From: Rhodospirillales bacterium | GTDB taxonomy: Bacteria; Pseudomonadota; Alphaproteobacteria; Rhodospirillales; Magnetospirillaceae | Assembly (NCBI GenBank): GCA_019455065.1 | Contig: JACFNC010000009.1 | Span: forward strand, 62,001-126,000 | Reading direction: 5' to 3' | Length of the DNA: 64,000 nucleotides | Shown here: in pieces, positions 30,886-39,926 of the stretch | Numbering within the stretch: the stretch's first letter is position 1 | Layout: each line of letters starts with the position of its first letter | Notes under the pieces: model-generated | What the model saw: only the letters and a program-made list of their open reading frames with translations | Told to the model about the DNA's origin: nothing | The model's database searches: none | Made by a program: the position numbers and the translations under genes

Positions 30886-33147
30886 ATGTCCGATCCCTTC
30901 GAATTGAACGACGACCCGGCGCCCTCGGCCGCCGCCGCACCCGGTCAGCCGGCCGCGCCCTGGCTCGACGGCCTCAACCCCGAGCAGCGGCTGGCCGTGG
31001 AGACCACCGAGGGGCCGGTGCTGGTGCTGTCCGGGGCCGGCACCGGCAAGACCCGGGTGCTCACCACCCGCCTCGCTCACATCCTGATGACCCGGCGGGC
31101 GCGGCCCTGGGAGTGCCTGGCCGTCACCTTCACCAACAAGGCGGCGCGGGAAATGCGCGAGCGCATCGCGGCCATGATCGGCCCGGTCGCCGAGAGCCTC
31201 TGGCTGGGCACCTTCCACTCGCTGGGGGTGCGGCTGCTGCGCCGACATGCCGAGGCGGTGGGGCTGCAGTCCAACTTCACCATCCTCGACACCGACGACC
31301 AGCTCCGCCTGCTCAAGCAGATCATGGAGGCGAACGGGATCGACGCCAAGAAATGGCCCGCCCAGTCGCTCCTCGCCCTCATCCAGCGCTGGAAGGACCG
31401 CGGGCTGTCGCCGGCCGACGTTAATGCCGCCGAGGATACCGGCTTTGCGGCCGGCCGCGCGTTGGCCCTGTACGCCGAGTACCAGAGCCGCCTCCGGGTG
31501 CTGAACGCCGTCGATTTCGGCGACCTGCTGTTGCACTGCTTGACGCTGTTTCGCGCCGACGCCGAAGTGCTGGCGCGCTATCAGCAGCAGTTCCGATACA
31601 TCCTGGTCGACGAGTACCAGGACACCAACGTCGCCCAGTATCTGTGGCTGCGGCTGCTGGCGATGAAGCACAAGAACCTGTGCTGCGTCGGTGACGACGA
31701 CCAGAGCATCTATTCCTGGCGCGGCGCCGAGGTCGGAAACATCCTGCGTTTCGAGCACGATTTTCCGGGCGCCAAGGTGGTCCGGCTGGAGAGCAACTAC
31801 CGCTCGACCGCGCGGATTCTGGCCGCCGCCTCGGGCCTGATCGGCCACAACGCCGGTCGCCTCGGCAAGACGCTCCGGCCTGGCGCCGGCCACGCCGCGG
31901 ATGGCGAGAAGGTTTCGGTGCGCGGCGTGTGGGACGGCGAGGAGGAGGCGCGCTACGTCGTCGAGGAGATCGAGGCGTTGCAGCGCGCCGGCCATCCGCT
32001 GCAGGGCATGGCGATCCTGGTGCGCGCCAGCTTCCAGATGCGCGAGTTCGAGGAGCGGCTGATCACCACGGGCGTGCCCTACCGCGTCATCGGCGGGCCC
32101 CGTTTCTACGAGCGCCTGGAGATCCGCGACGCCCTGGCCTACTTCCGCGTCGTCGTGCAGCCCTCGGACGGTCTCGCCTTCGAGCGCATCGTGAACACCC
32201 CGAAGCGCGGCATCGGCCCCGCCACGCTGCAGGCGATGCACGTCCTGGCTCGCCGCCAGGAAGTGCCGTTGATGGAGGCCGCCCGCCGGCTGTGCGAGAC
32301 CGACGAGTTGAAGGCCAAGGCGCGCACCGCCCTCGGCGGCCTCATCGAAGATCTGCTGCGGTGGCGCTCGCTGCTCGACGGCATGCCGCATCCCGAACTG
32401 GCCAAGACCATTCTCGACGAATCCGGCTACACCGAAATGTGGCAGCGCGAGCGCACCCCCGAGGCCGAAGGAAGGCTGGAGAACCTGAAGGAACTCGTGC
32501 GCGCCCTGGAGGAGTACGAGAGCTTGGCCGCCTTCCTCGAGCACGTGAGTTTGGTGATGGAGAACGACGAGCGCGCCGAGGCCGATCGGGTCAACGTGAT
32601 GACCCTGCACGGCGCCAAGGGGCTGGAGTTCGACGTGGTCTTCCTGCCCGGGTGGGAGGAGGGGGTGTTTCCGCACCAGCGCGCCCTCGACGAATCCGGC
32701 CTGCAAGGCCTCGAGGAGGAGCGTCGCCTCGCCTATGTGGGTCTTACGCGGGCGCGGCGACGGGTTTTCATCTCCCATGCCGCCAACCGGCGCGTCTACA
32801 ATCAATGGCAGTCGAGTCTGCCGTCCCGGTTCATCGGCGAGATTCCCCCGGAGGCCGTCGAGCGCAGCGGCCAGACCGGCCTTTACGGCGGCGGAACGGG
32901 CGAGGCCGACGTTTGGGGCGGTGGCGCGGGCGAGCGCTGGCGGCAGCGGCCGCCCACGCTGATCGACGCGCCGTCGTGGCGCACGGTAACGCCGGCCCAA
33001 AGCGGCGCCTTCCGCGTCGGCGACCGAGTCTTTCATCAGAAGTTCGGCTATGGCCGGGTCAACGCGGTCGACGACAACAAGCTCGAGATCGCGTTCGACA
33101 AGGCGGGCACCAAGAAAGTGATCGACAGCTTCGTCGAGATCGCCTAA
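30886..33147 (+). CDS. uvrD: UvrD/PcrA-type DNA helicase
   Basis: Superfamily 1A 3'-5' helicase acting in nucleotide-excision and mismatch repair. About 753 residues. Motifs in order: Q-motif LNPEQRLAVE, Walker A SGAGTGKTR, Ia VTFTNKAAREMRER, II (Walker B) DEYQDTN, III VGDDDQSIYSWRGA, IV LESNYRS, V MTLHGAKGLEFDVVFLPG and VI RRLAYVGLTRARR. The C-terminus ends in a Tudor-like segment (FRVGDRVFHQKFGYGRVNAV), typical of PcrA/UvrD. The ATG at 30886 is chosen because upstream in-frame sequence lies in the ATP-grasp gene; no clear ribosome-binding site is visible. UvrD versus PcrA cannot be settled by eye. prmA follows 39 bases later. Confidence 0.96.
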   Translation: MSDPFELNDDPAPSAAAAPGQPAAPWLDGLNPEQRLAVETTEGPVLVLSGAGTGKTRVLTTRLAHILMTRRARPWECLAVTFTNKAAREMRERIAAMIGPVAESLWLGTFHSLGVRLLRRHAEAVGLQSNFTILDTDDQLRLLKQIMEANGIDAKKWPAQSLLALIQRWKDRGLSPADVNAAEDTGFAAGRALALYAEYQSRLRVLNAVDFGDLLLHCLTLFRADAEVLARYQQQFRYILVDEYQDTNVAQYLWLRLLAMKHKNLCCVGDDDQSIYSWRGAEVGNILRFEHDFPGAKVVRLESNYRSTARILAAASGLIGHNAGRLGKTLRPGAGHAADGEKVSVRGVWDGEEEARYVVEEIEALQRAGHPLQGMAILVRASFQMREFEERLITTGVPYRVIGGPRFYERLEIRDALAYFRVVVQPSDGLAFERIVNTPKRGIGPATLQAMHVLARRQEVPLMEAARRLCETDELKAKARTALGGLIEDLLRWRSLLDGMPHPELAKTILDESGYTEMWQRERTPEAEGRLENLKELVRALEEYESLAAFLEHVSLVMENDERAEADRVNVMTLHGAKGLEFDVVFLPGWEEGVFPHQRALDESGLQGLEEERRLAYVGLTRARRRVFISHAANRRVYNQWQSSLPSRFIGEIPPEAVERSGQTGLYGGGTGEADVWGGGAGERWRQRPPTLIDAPSWRTVTPAQSGAFRVGDRVFHQKFGYGRVNAVDDNKLEIAFDKAGTKKVIDSFVEIA

Positions 33148-33186
33148 GGGGCTGCGTCCGGTCACTCCACGAGCCTCGAACCATCC

Positions 33187-34077
33187 ATGGCGAAAACCCT
33201 GCCCGACATCTGGCGCATCGAACTGACCGTGCCGGCCCGCACCGTGGCGGCGTTCGAAAGCGCGCTCGAACCCTTCGCCGACGCCGTGTCCTGGTTCATG
33301 AACGCCAGCGAGGACGAGGAGGGCGAGTGGACCGTCGAGGCGGTCGTCCGCCAGACGCCGGACCGTGCGGCGATTGATGCGGCGCTGGCCTTGGTGGCGG
33401 CGGCCTTTGCGGTCGCGGTGCCGGAGCCGCGCATCGCGCGCGTCCCGAACACCGACTGGTTGACCGAGAACCTGCGGAACTTCCCGCCGATCGCGGCGGG
33501 GCGGTATTTCGTTCACGGCTCGCATTTCGAGGGCCGCGTGCCCTGGGGGCGGATCGGGCTGATGGTCGATGCCGGCACCGCCTTCGGGTCCGGCGAGCAT
33601 CCGACGACGATGGGATGCCTTCTCGCGCTCGACTGGCTGGCCCGCCGTCGGCGATTTCGCCGGCCGCTGGACATGGGTTGCGGGTCGGGGATCCTGGCCC
33701 TGGCCGCGGCGCGGACGTGGCCGGTACGGGTGCTGGCCACCGACATCGACCCGGCGGCCGTCGCGGTCGCCGCCTTCAATGCGCGGCGCAACGCCTTGGC
33801 GGCGCGGGTGGCGGCGGCGGTGAGCGACGGTTACGCCAGCCGCCGAGTACATGCCGGGCGGCCCTATGATCTTATCATCGCCAACATTCTCGCCAACCCG
33901 CTGACGCGGATGTCAGCGGAGCTTGCACGGCATCTTGCGCCGGGTGGCGTGGCGGTGTTGTCGGGCCTGCTCGGCCGTCAGGAACGTCAGGTGCTTGCCG
34001 CCCACCGCCGTCAGCGCCTGAGGCTGCTGCGGCGGTTCGTCATCGGCGACTGGCACACCCTGGTCATCGGGCGCTGA
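33187..34077 (+). CDS. prmA: Ribosomal protein L11 methyltransferase
   Basis: Cytosolic SAM-dependent enzyme that methylates ribosomal protein L11. 296 residues, the expected length. The C-terminal methyltransferase domain begins with VDAGTAFGSGEHPTTMGCLL, followed by motif I LDMGCGSGILALAAA and the NPPY-like IIANILANPLTRMS. The N-terminal substrate-recognition domain is the first 110 residues. The family is unambiguous. It lies 39 bases after uvrD and is convergent with the DUF1127 gene, 25 bases apart. Confidence 0.95.
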   Translation: MAKTLPDIWRIELTVPARTVAAFESALEPFADAVSWFMNASEDEEGEWTVEAVVRQTPDRAAIDAALALVAAAFAVAVPEPRIARVPNTDWLTENLRNFPPIAAGRYFVHGSHFEGRVPWGRIGLMVDAGTAFGSGEHPTTMGCLLALDWLARRRRFRRPLDMGCGSGILALAAARTWPVRVLATDIDPAAVAVAAFNARRNALAARVAAAVSDGYASRRVHAGRPYDLIIANILANPLTRMSAELARHLAPGGVAVLSGLLGRQERQVLAAHRRQRLRLLRRFVIGDWHTLVIGR

Positions 34078-34102
34078 CGGCCAGGGCCGCAGCGTCCGGC
34101 GG

Positions 34103-34450
34103 TCAGGCGGCGAGGCGGCCGCGCTGGTTGTTGTTGTGCGCAACCACCGGCTTGTGGGGCACGCGCTCGTCGTTGAAGTCGCCGGCCACGACGGCCTCGA
34201 TCTCGCCCCGCGAAATCCCGATGTCGGCCAGTTCGCGGTCCGACATGCGATTCAGCTCGGCGGCCATGCGCTGGCGCTCGATCAGCCGGGCCAGCGGCTC
34301 GGTGATCTTCGCGGCCTTGCGGGCCAGCACGGCGACCAGTGCACCAAGATACTCGGCCCGCAAGCGGTTGGCGCGGGCGACGATCTCGGCTTGGGAGAGC
34401 TGCCTCGGCTGGTTCAGCCAGGCCACTTCTCGGTCGGTATAGGGAAACAT
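34103..34450 (-). CDS. DUF1127-containing small protein
   Basis: About 115 residues. The C-terminal segment RMSDRELADIGISRGEIEAV is the DUF1127 (YjiS-like) motif of short, basic proteins found across alphaproteobacteria, where some bind RNA or influence phosphate and carbon metabolism. The N-terminal half is an extra helical region (AEIVARANRLRAEYLGALVA), making this longer than the minimal 45-70 residue members. The frame is open to 34552, but the ATG at 34450 has a purine-rich site upstream (AGAGAGGA on the minus strand) and begins the conserved-looking protein. Function unknown. Confidence 0.85.
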   Translation of the reverse strand: MFPYTDREVAWLNQPRQLSQAEIVARANRLRAEYLGALVAVLARKAAKITEPLARLIERQRMAAELNRMSDRELADIGISRGEIEAVVAGDFNDERVPHKPVVAHNNNQRGRLAA

Positions 34451-34685
34451 GGCTTCGTCCTCTCTGGTATGCGGCGCACCGCACGAAAGGAAGATAACGC
34501 GATACCGCCTAAGGGGGAGGCTGATTTTTTGCAATGCACCATTACAAGACATGCATGGATGGCGGATCCTCGCGGCTGAAGCGACTTCGCGCCTTCGCGC
34601 CTGCGAAGAGGATCCGCCCGAGGAACGCCGTCTTGCCCGGCGCGCGGGTCGCCCTTAGCTTTGTTGGTAGGACAAGGAGGTGCGT

Positions 34686-36488
34686 GTGAATCCGACGGAT
34701 ACAGCAGCGCGGGCATCCGATGCCGGCCGCCTTTCGGCGTTGCGCGCCGAGCTGGCACGGCGAGGGTTGGATGGTTTCGTCGTGCCGCGGGCCGACGAAC
34801 ACCAGAACGAATACGTGCCGCCGAGGGCCCAGCGGCTGGCTTGGCTCACCGGGTTCACGGGGTCGGCAGGGGTCGCCGTCGTTCTGGCCGACCGCGCGGC
34901 GATCTTCGTCGACGGGCGCTACACCCTTCAGGTGCGGCAGGAGGTGGCCGCCGAGCTGTTCGAGCCGCTGCATCAGATCGAGCAGCCGTTCACCGCCTGG
35001 CTGGCGGCAAATCTGCCCGCAGGGTCGAAGCTGGGCTACGATCCATGGCTGCACACCGTCGACGCGGTCGAACGCATGCTCACGGCCTGCCGGAAGACGG
35101 GTGCGGAGCTGGTGGCGGTCACGGACAACCCGCTCGATGCCGTGTGGCACGACCAACCCCCACCGCCGCTGGCGCCGCTGACCTGCCATTCCGTGACGTT
35201 CGCCGGCAAGCCGGCAGACGAGAAGATCCGCGAGGTCGCCGAGAGCTTGGCAGCCGAGAAGGTCGATGCGGCGGTGCTGTCGGCTCCCGATTCAATCGCT
35301 TGGCTGCTGAACGTGCGGGGCGGCGACGTGGCCTATACCCCGCTGCCGTTGTCCTTCGCGGTCATCCATGCCGGTGCCGCAGTCGATCTCTTCATTGATC
35401 CTCGGAAGATGTCCGCGGAGGTGGCGGACGCCATCGGCGGCGCCGTCACCATCCGTCCGCCCGAAGCCTTCGCCCACGTTCTGGATCGCCTCGGTGCCGA
35501 GGGTCGTGCCGTCCGGATCGATCCCTTGCTTACACCAGCCTGGGCGGTGGAGCGCCTGGTCGGGGCCGGCGCGCGTATCGACCGCGGGGCCGATCCCTGC
35601 GCCATGCCGAAGGCATGCAAGAACGCGGTTGAGCTGCAAGGTATCCGCGCGGCTCATCTGAGGGACGGCGCGGCGCTCACCCGGTTTCTGGCCTGGGTCG
35701 CGGCCGAGGGAGCGGGGTCTTCGGAAATCGAGGCCGCTGCGAGGTTGGAGGTGTTTCGCCGTGCCGATCCCATGTTCCGGGACTTGAGCTTTCCCACCAT
35801 CTCGGCGGCCGGCCCCAACGGCGCCGTCGTGCACTACCATTCGACCGAGGCCACCAACCGGCGGCTCGAACAGGGGCAGCTCTACCTGGTCGACTCCGGC
35901 GCCCAGTATCCCGACGGTACCACCGACGTTACGCGCACGGTCGCCATCGGGCCGGCTGGCGAGGAGGAGCGGCGGCGCTTCACCGCGGTGCTCAGGGGAC
36001 ATATAGCCTTGGCGACCGCGCGCTTCCCTGCCGGGACCACCGGCAGTCAGCTTGATGCGCTGGCTCGGCGGCCACTGTGGTCCGAGGGCCTCGACTACGA
36101 CCATGGCACCGGACACGGCGTCGGTTGCTATCTAAGCGTGCATGAGGGCCCGCAACGCATTTCGAAGGTCGGCAACCCGGTTGCGCTGCGGCCGGGCATG
36201 GTACTGTCCAACGAGCCCGGCTATTACAAGACCGGCGCCTATGGCATCCGCATCGAAAATTTGATGACGGTCGTCGACGCCCCGGTGGCCGGGGAGGAAC
36301 GTCCGATGCTGGGGTTCGAAACCCTCACCATGGCCCCTATCGATCTCAATCTCGTCGACCCGTCGCAGCTTGGCGATGGCGACCGACAATGGCTGAACGG
36401 CTACCACGACACAGTCCGCGGGCGTCTGGAGCCACTGCTCGATCCCGCCACCGCAGCCTGGCTGGCTGGCGCGACCCGTCCCATCTGA
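34686..36488 (+). CDS. pepP: Xaa-Pro aminopeptidase (M24B, aminopeptidase P type)
   Basis: Cytosolic metalloprotease that removes N-terminal residues followed by proline. About 600 residues, the size of the eukaryote-like long form with two N-terminal creatinase-type domains before the catalytic M24 domain. The metal-binding set is visible: DSGAQYPDGTTDVTRT (two Asp), GTGHGVGCYLSVHEGP (His), SNEPGYY (Glu) and GIRIENL (Glu). The family call is strong. I chose the GTG at 34686, because AAGGAGG ends 5 bases upstream; a GTG at 34680 overlaps that site. It stands alone, with the fad operon starting 131 bases downstream. Confidence 0.94.
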   Translation: MNPTDTAARASDAGRLSALRAELARRGLDGFVVPRADEHQNEYVPPRAQRLAWLTGFTGSAGVAVVLADRAAIFVDGRYTLQVRQEVAAELFEPLHQIEQPFTAWLAANLPAGSKLGYDPWLHTVDAVERMLTACRKTGAELVAVTDNPLDAVWHDQPPPPLAPLTCHSVTFAGKPADEKIREVAESLAAEKVDAAVLSAPDSIAWLLNVRGGDVAYTPLPLSFAVIHAGAAVDLFIDPRKMSAEVADAIGGAVTIRPPEAFAHVLDRLGAEGRAVRIDPLLTPAWAVERLVGAGARIDRGADPCAMPKACKNAVELQGIRAAHLRDGAALTRFLAWVAAEGAGSSEIEAAARLEVFRRADPMFRDLSFPTISAAGPNGAVVHYHSTEATNRRLEQGQLYLVDSGAQYPDGTTDVTRTVAIGPAGEEERRRFTAVLRGHIALATARFPAGTTGSQLDALARRPLWSEGLDYDHGTGHGVGCYLSVHEGPQRISKVGNPVALRPGMVLSNEPGYYKTGAYGIRIENLMTVVDAPVAGEERPMLGFETLTMAPIDLNLVDPSQLGDGDRQWLNGYHDTVRGRLEPLLDPATAAWLAGATRPI

Positions 36489-36531
36489 ACAAAGCGAAAT
36501 CGGCCATCGATGCCGACGCTTTACTGAAGGA

Positions 36532-36545
36532 TGACGTATACGTCA
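36532..36545. promoter_or_regulatory. Perfect 14-bp palindrome upstream of fadD, candidate MerR operator
   Basis: TGACGTATACGTCA is a perfect inverted repeat in the 131-base gap between pepP and fadD, 74 bases before the fadD ATG. A further half-site AACGTCA lies at about 36560-36566. The shape fits the palindromes bound by MerR-family LiuR-like regulators of fatty-acid and branched-chain amino-acid genes, and the third gene of the following operon encodes a MerR protein. Confidence 0.7.
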
Positions 36546-36619
36546 ATCATCATACTTTAACGTCATGCTGGATTGATGTACCCTTCAATGAGGGCGAGGG
36601 ATCGACAAGGAGGCGAGCG

Positions 36620-38347
36620 ATGACGGAAGCGAGCGGAGGGCTGCGCAATGCCGCGGAGAGGCATCCGTGGGAGGGTTCATACCCCGCCGGCGTCGATTGG
36701 GCCGAGCCGATCCCGGCGAAGCCCCTCTACTCGATCTTCGACGAGGCGGCGGCGCAGTTCGCCGGCCGGCCGTGCGTCGATTTCCTGGGGCGCCGATACA
36801 CGTATGGTGAGATTTCCAACCTGGTGAACCGGGCGGCCAAGGGCTTCCAGCGGCTCGGCGTCGTGCGCGGCACGCGCGTCGGGCTGTGCCTGCCGAACAG
36901 CCCCTATTACCTCGTCTGCTATTTCGCGGTGCTCAAGCTCGGGGGCATCGTCGTCAACTTCAATCCGCTGTACGTCGAGCGCGAGTTGGCGACCCAGATC
37001 ATCGACTCCCAGACCGAGATCATGGTCACGCTGGACTTGGCGGCACTGTACGACAAGGTCGCGAAGATGTTCGATCAGGCCGGCCTCGGCCAGATCGTCG
37101 TCTGCCGCATGGCCGACATTCTGCCGCAGCCGAAGCGCCTGCTGTTCTCGCTGCTCAAACGAGGCGAGTTGGCCGCCATCCCGGCCGACCCTCGCAACGT
37201 GCGCTTTGCCGATCTCGTCGAAAACGATGGCCGTTATCAGCCGGTCGACGTCGACCCAGGCGAGGTGGCGGTCCTCCAGTACACCGGCGGCACCACCGGC
37301 GTTCCGAAGGGGGCCATGCTGACCCACGCCAACCTGTTGGCCAATACCGTGCAGGTTTTCCGTTGGTTCCCCGGCCTGCAAAGGGGGGAAGAACGGCTTC
37401 TCGGCGTACTGCCCTTCTTCCACGTGTTCGCGATGACCGTGGTCATGAATCTCGGCATCGCCGCCGGCGCCGAGCTCATCCTCTTGCCGCGTTTCGAGCT
37501 CGAAATGCTGCTGAAGACGATCCACAAGCGACGGCCGACCCTGTTTCCCGGCGTGCCGACGATTTACACGGCGATCAACAACGCCCCGACGCTGAAGAAG
37601 TATGATCTCTCGTCGATCAAGTTCTGCATTTCCGGCGGGGCGCCCCTGCCCGTCGAGGTCAAGCACGAGTTCGAGAAGCTTACCGGCTGTCATCTCGTCG
37701 AGGGTTACGGTCTGACCGAGGCGTCGCCGGTCACCAACTGCAATCCCATCGGTGGCGTGGACAAGGCCGGTTCGATCGGCATTCCGGTGCCGGGCACGAT
37801 CATCGAGATCCGTTCGCCCGACGATCCCGGAAAACTCATGCCGACCGGCGAGAAGGGCGAGGTCTGCGTCATCGGCCCGCAGGTGATGGCCGGATATTGG
37901 AAGCGGCCCGACGATACCGCCAAGACCATCGTCGACGGTCGCCTGCGAACCGGCGACATCGGTTTCATGGACGGCGACGGGTACGTCTTCCTGGTCGACC
38001 GCATCAAGGACGTGATCTTGTGCGGCGGCTACAACGTCTATCCCCGCAATGTCGAGGAGGCAATTTATCTCCATCCGGCCGTCGTCGAGGTGATCGTGAT
38101 CGGCGTCGCCGACGCCTACCGCGGGCAGGCTCCGAAAGCCTTCGTGCGGCTGCGCGACGACGCGACCTGCACGGAGAAGGAGCTGAAGGATTTCCTGGCC
38201 GACAAGCTTTCGAAGATCGAATTGCCGAGGGAGATCGAATTCCGCGCCGAACTGCCGAAGACGATGATCGGCAAGCTGTCGAAGAAGGAACTCGTCGCCG
38301 AGGAACAGGCCAAGGCGGCTGGCGCCGCCGATCGAGCGGATGGTTAA
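36620..38347 (+). CDS. fadD: Long-chain fatty-acid-CoA ligase
   Basis: Activates fatty acids to acyl-CoA with ATP, the entry step of beta-oxidation. About 575 residues. The adenylate-forming signature is YTGGTTGVPKGAMLTH; later motifs are VEGYGLTEASPVTN, RLRTGDIGFMDGDGYVFLVD and the C-terminal lysine segment ELPKTMIGKLSKKELV. The ATG at 36620 has AAGGAGG 6 bases upstream. It is the first gene of a fad cluster, 3 bases before the MerR regulator. Substrate chain length cannot be read from the sequence; long-chain is the family expectation. Confidence 0.95.
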   Translation: MTEASGGLRNAAERHPWEGSYPAGVDWAEPIPAKPLYSIFDEAAAQFAGRPCVDFLGRRYTYGEISNLVNRAAKGFQRLGVVRGTRVGLCLPNSPYYLVCYFAVLKLGGIVVNFNPLYVERELATQIIDSQTEIMVTLDLAALYDKVAKMFDQAGLGQIVVCRMADILPQPKRLLFSLLKRGELAAIPADPRNVRFADLVENDGRYQPVDVDPGEVAVLQYTGGTTGVPKGAMLTHANLLANTVQVFRWFPGLQRGEERLLGVLPFFHVFAMTVVMNLGIAAGAELILLPRFELEMLLKTIHKRRPTLFPGVPTIYTAINNAPTLKKYDLSSIKFCISGGAPLPVEVKHEFEKLTGCHLVEGYGLTEASPVTNCNPIGGVDKAGSIGIPVPGTIIEIRSPDDPGKLMPTGEKGEVCVIGPQVMAGYWKRPDDTAKTIVDGRLRTGDIGFMDGDGYVFLVDRIKDVILCGGYNVYPRNVEEAIYLHPAVVEVIVIGVADAYRGQAPKAFVRLRDDATCTEKELKDFLADKLSKIELPREIEFRAELPKTMIGKLSKKELVAEEQAKAAGAADRADG

Positions 38348-38350
38348 CGG

Positions 38351-38737
38351 ATGGATCGTCTCTATACCGTTACCGAACTGGCGGCAGAACTCGGCGTCAC
38401 ACCGCGGACCATACGCTTCTACGAAGTCAAGGGTCTGCTGTCGCCGAAGCGGGCGGGCACGACGCGGGTGTACAATCATCGTGACCTCGCCCGCATGTAC
38501 CTCATTCTTCGCGGCAAGCGCCTCGGCTTCTCCCTGGCCGACATCAAGGAATATCTCGATCTCTACGGCGCCGACACCAGTCAGGTGGAGCAGATTCACC
38601 TGCTCCTTGGCAAGGTCCGGCATCGGCTGGGGGATCTCGAGTTGCAGCGCCGCGAACTGGAGGAAACGCTTTCCGAATTGCGCGAGATCGAGCGCCAAGC
38701 AGTGGCGGCCTTGAAGGAAAAGACCGGGCAGGCCTGA
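38351..38737 (+). CDS. MerR-family transcriptional regulator (LiuR-like)
   Basis: 128 residues. The N-terminal winged helix has LYTVTELAAELGVTPRTIRF and GLLSPKRAGTTRVYNHRDL. A long dimerisation coiled coil follows. The usual C-terminal metal-binding cysteines of heavy-metal MerR proteins are absent, consistent with the subgroup that controls fatty-acid and branched-chain amino-acid catabolism. Because it sits in the middle of the fad operon, it probably controls the palindrome upstream of fadD and so regulates its own synthesis. That link is an inference. It overlaps nothing; fadD ends 3 bases before it, and fadA starts 46 bases after it. Confidence 0.93.
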   Translation: MDRLYTVTELAAELGVTPRTIRFYEVKGLLSPKRAGTTRVYNHRDLARMYLILRGKRLGFSLADIKEYLDLYGADTSQVEQIHLLLGKVRHRLGDLELQRRELEETLSELREIERQAVAALKEKTGQA

Positions 38738-38783
38738 GGCTGGCCCGGTGGAATTTGACACATTTGGGTTTGGAGCGAGGTTG

Positions 38784-39926
38784 ATGAGCATGAAGAACAT
38801 CGTCATCGCGGGCTATGCCCGGTCGCCGTTCGCCTTCGCCAAGAAGGGCGAATTGACCCGCGTGCGGCCCGATGATCTGGCCGCTCAGGTGGTCAAGGGG
38901 CTTATCGGACGCACCGGCGTCGCGCCCGCCGACATCGAGGATCTCATCGTCGGTTGCGCCTTCCCCGAGGGCGAGCAGGGACTGAACGTGGCGCGGCTGA
39001 TCGGCTTCCTGGCCGAACTGCCGCAGACCACGGCGGGCGCGACGGTCAACCGCTTCTGCGGCTCGTCGATGCAGGCTATCCACATGGCCGCCGGCGCCAT
39101 TCGCATGGGGGCGGGCGAGGCGTTCCTGTGCGCCGGCGTCGAATCGATGACGCGGGTGCCGATGATGGGCTTCAACCCCGCGCCCAATCCCGCCCTCTAC
39201 AAGTCCTTCCCGCAGGCCTACATGGGAATGGGCGAAACCGCCGAGAACGTGGCGCGGCGCTGGGAGATCGGGCGCGCCGAGCAGGAGGCGTTCGCCGTCG
39301 AAAGCCACCGCAGGGCGGCCAAGGCCCAGGCCGATGGCCTGTTCGACGCCGAGATCGTCCCCGTCCAGCAGGGCGGCGCCACGATCTCCAAGGACGGTTG
39401 CATCCGTTCCGACACCACCGCCGAGGGGCTTGCGGGGCTGAAGCCGGCGTTCTCCGCCGACGGCACGGTGACGGCCGGCACCTCGTCGCCGCTGACCGAC
39501 GGTGCCGCCGCCGTGCTGGTGTGCAGCGAGGAATACGCGGCCAGCAAGGGGCTTGCCCCCCTGGCCCGCATCAAGAGCATCGCCGTGGCCGGCTGCGCGC
39601 CGGAAATCATGGGCATCGGCCCGGTGGCGGCGACGCGCAAGGCGCTGGAGAGGGCCGGTCTTTCGGTCGGCGACCTCGACGTCATCGAGCTCAACGAGGC
39701 CTTCGCCTCGCAGTCGATCGCTTGCATCCGCGACCTGAAGCTGCCGGCCGACAAGGTCAACATCGACGGCGGCGCCATCGCCCTCGGGCACCCGCTGGGC
39801 GCCACCGGCGCCCGCATCACCGGCAAGGCGGCGGCCCTGCTCAAGCGGGTCGGCGGGCGCTACGCCCTGGCCACCCAGTGCATCGGCGGCGGCCAGGGTA
39901 TTGCCACCATCCTGGAGGCCGTGTGA
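38784..39926 (+). CDS. fadA: Acetyl-CoA acyltransferase (thiolase)
   Basis: Cleaves 3-ketoacyl-CoA to acetyl-CoA and a shortened acyl-CoA. About 380 residues. The acylated cysteine is in VNRFCGSSMQAIH; the C-terminal catalytic motifs are GGAIALGHPLGATGARI and CIGGGQG. I chose the ATG at 38784, which has GGAG eight bases upstream; another ATG is at 38790. It overlaps the next gene's start by 1 base (TGATG), so the two are translationally coupled. Its place between FadD and the HAD/ECH protein supports the degradative role over the synthetic (PhaA-like) one. Confidence 0.95.
   Translation: MSMKNIVIAGYARSPFAFAKKGELTRVRPDDLAAQVVKGLIGRTGVAPADIEDLIVGCAFPEGEQGLNVARLIGFLAELPQTTAGATVNRFCGSSMQAIHMAAGAIRMGAGEAFLCAGVESMTRVPMMGFNPAPNPALYKSFPQAYMGMGETAENVARRWEIGRAEQEAFAVESHRRAAKAQADGLFDAEIVPVQQGGATISKDGCIRSDTTAEGLAGLKPAFSADGTVTAGTSSPLTDGAAAVLVCSEEYAASKGLAPLARIKSIAVAGCAPEIMGIGPVAATRKALERAGLSVGDLDVIELNEAFASQSIACIRDLKLPADKVNIDGGAIALGHPLGATGARITGKAAALLKRVGGRYALATQCIGGGQGIATILEAV

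Noticed and set aside
30736-33852. A 1038-codon minus-strand open frame across uvrD and prmA
   Set aside because: Antisense shadow of uvrD, whose seven helicase motifs are intact on the plus strand.
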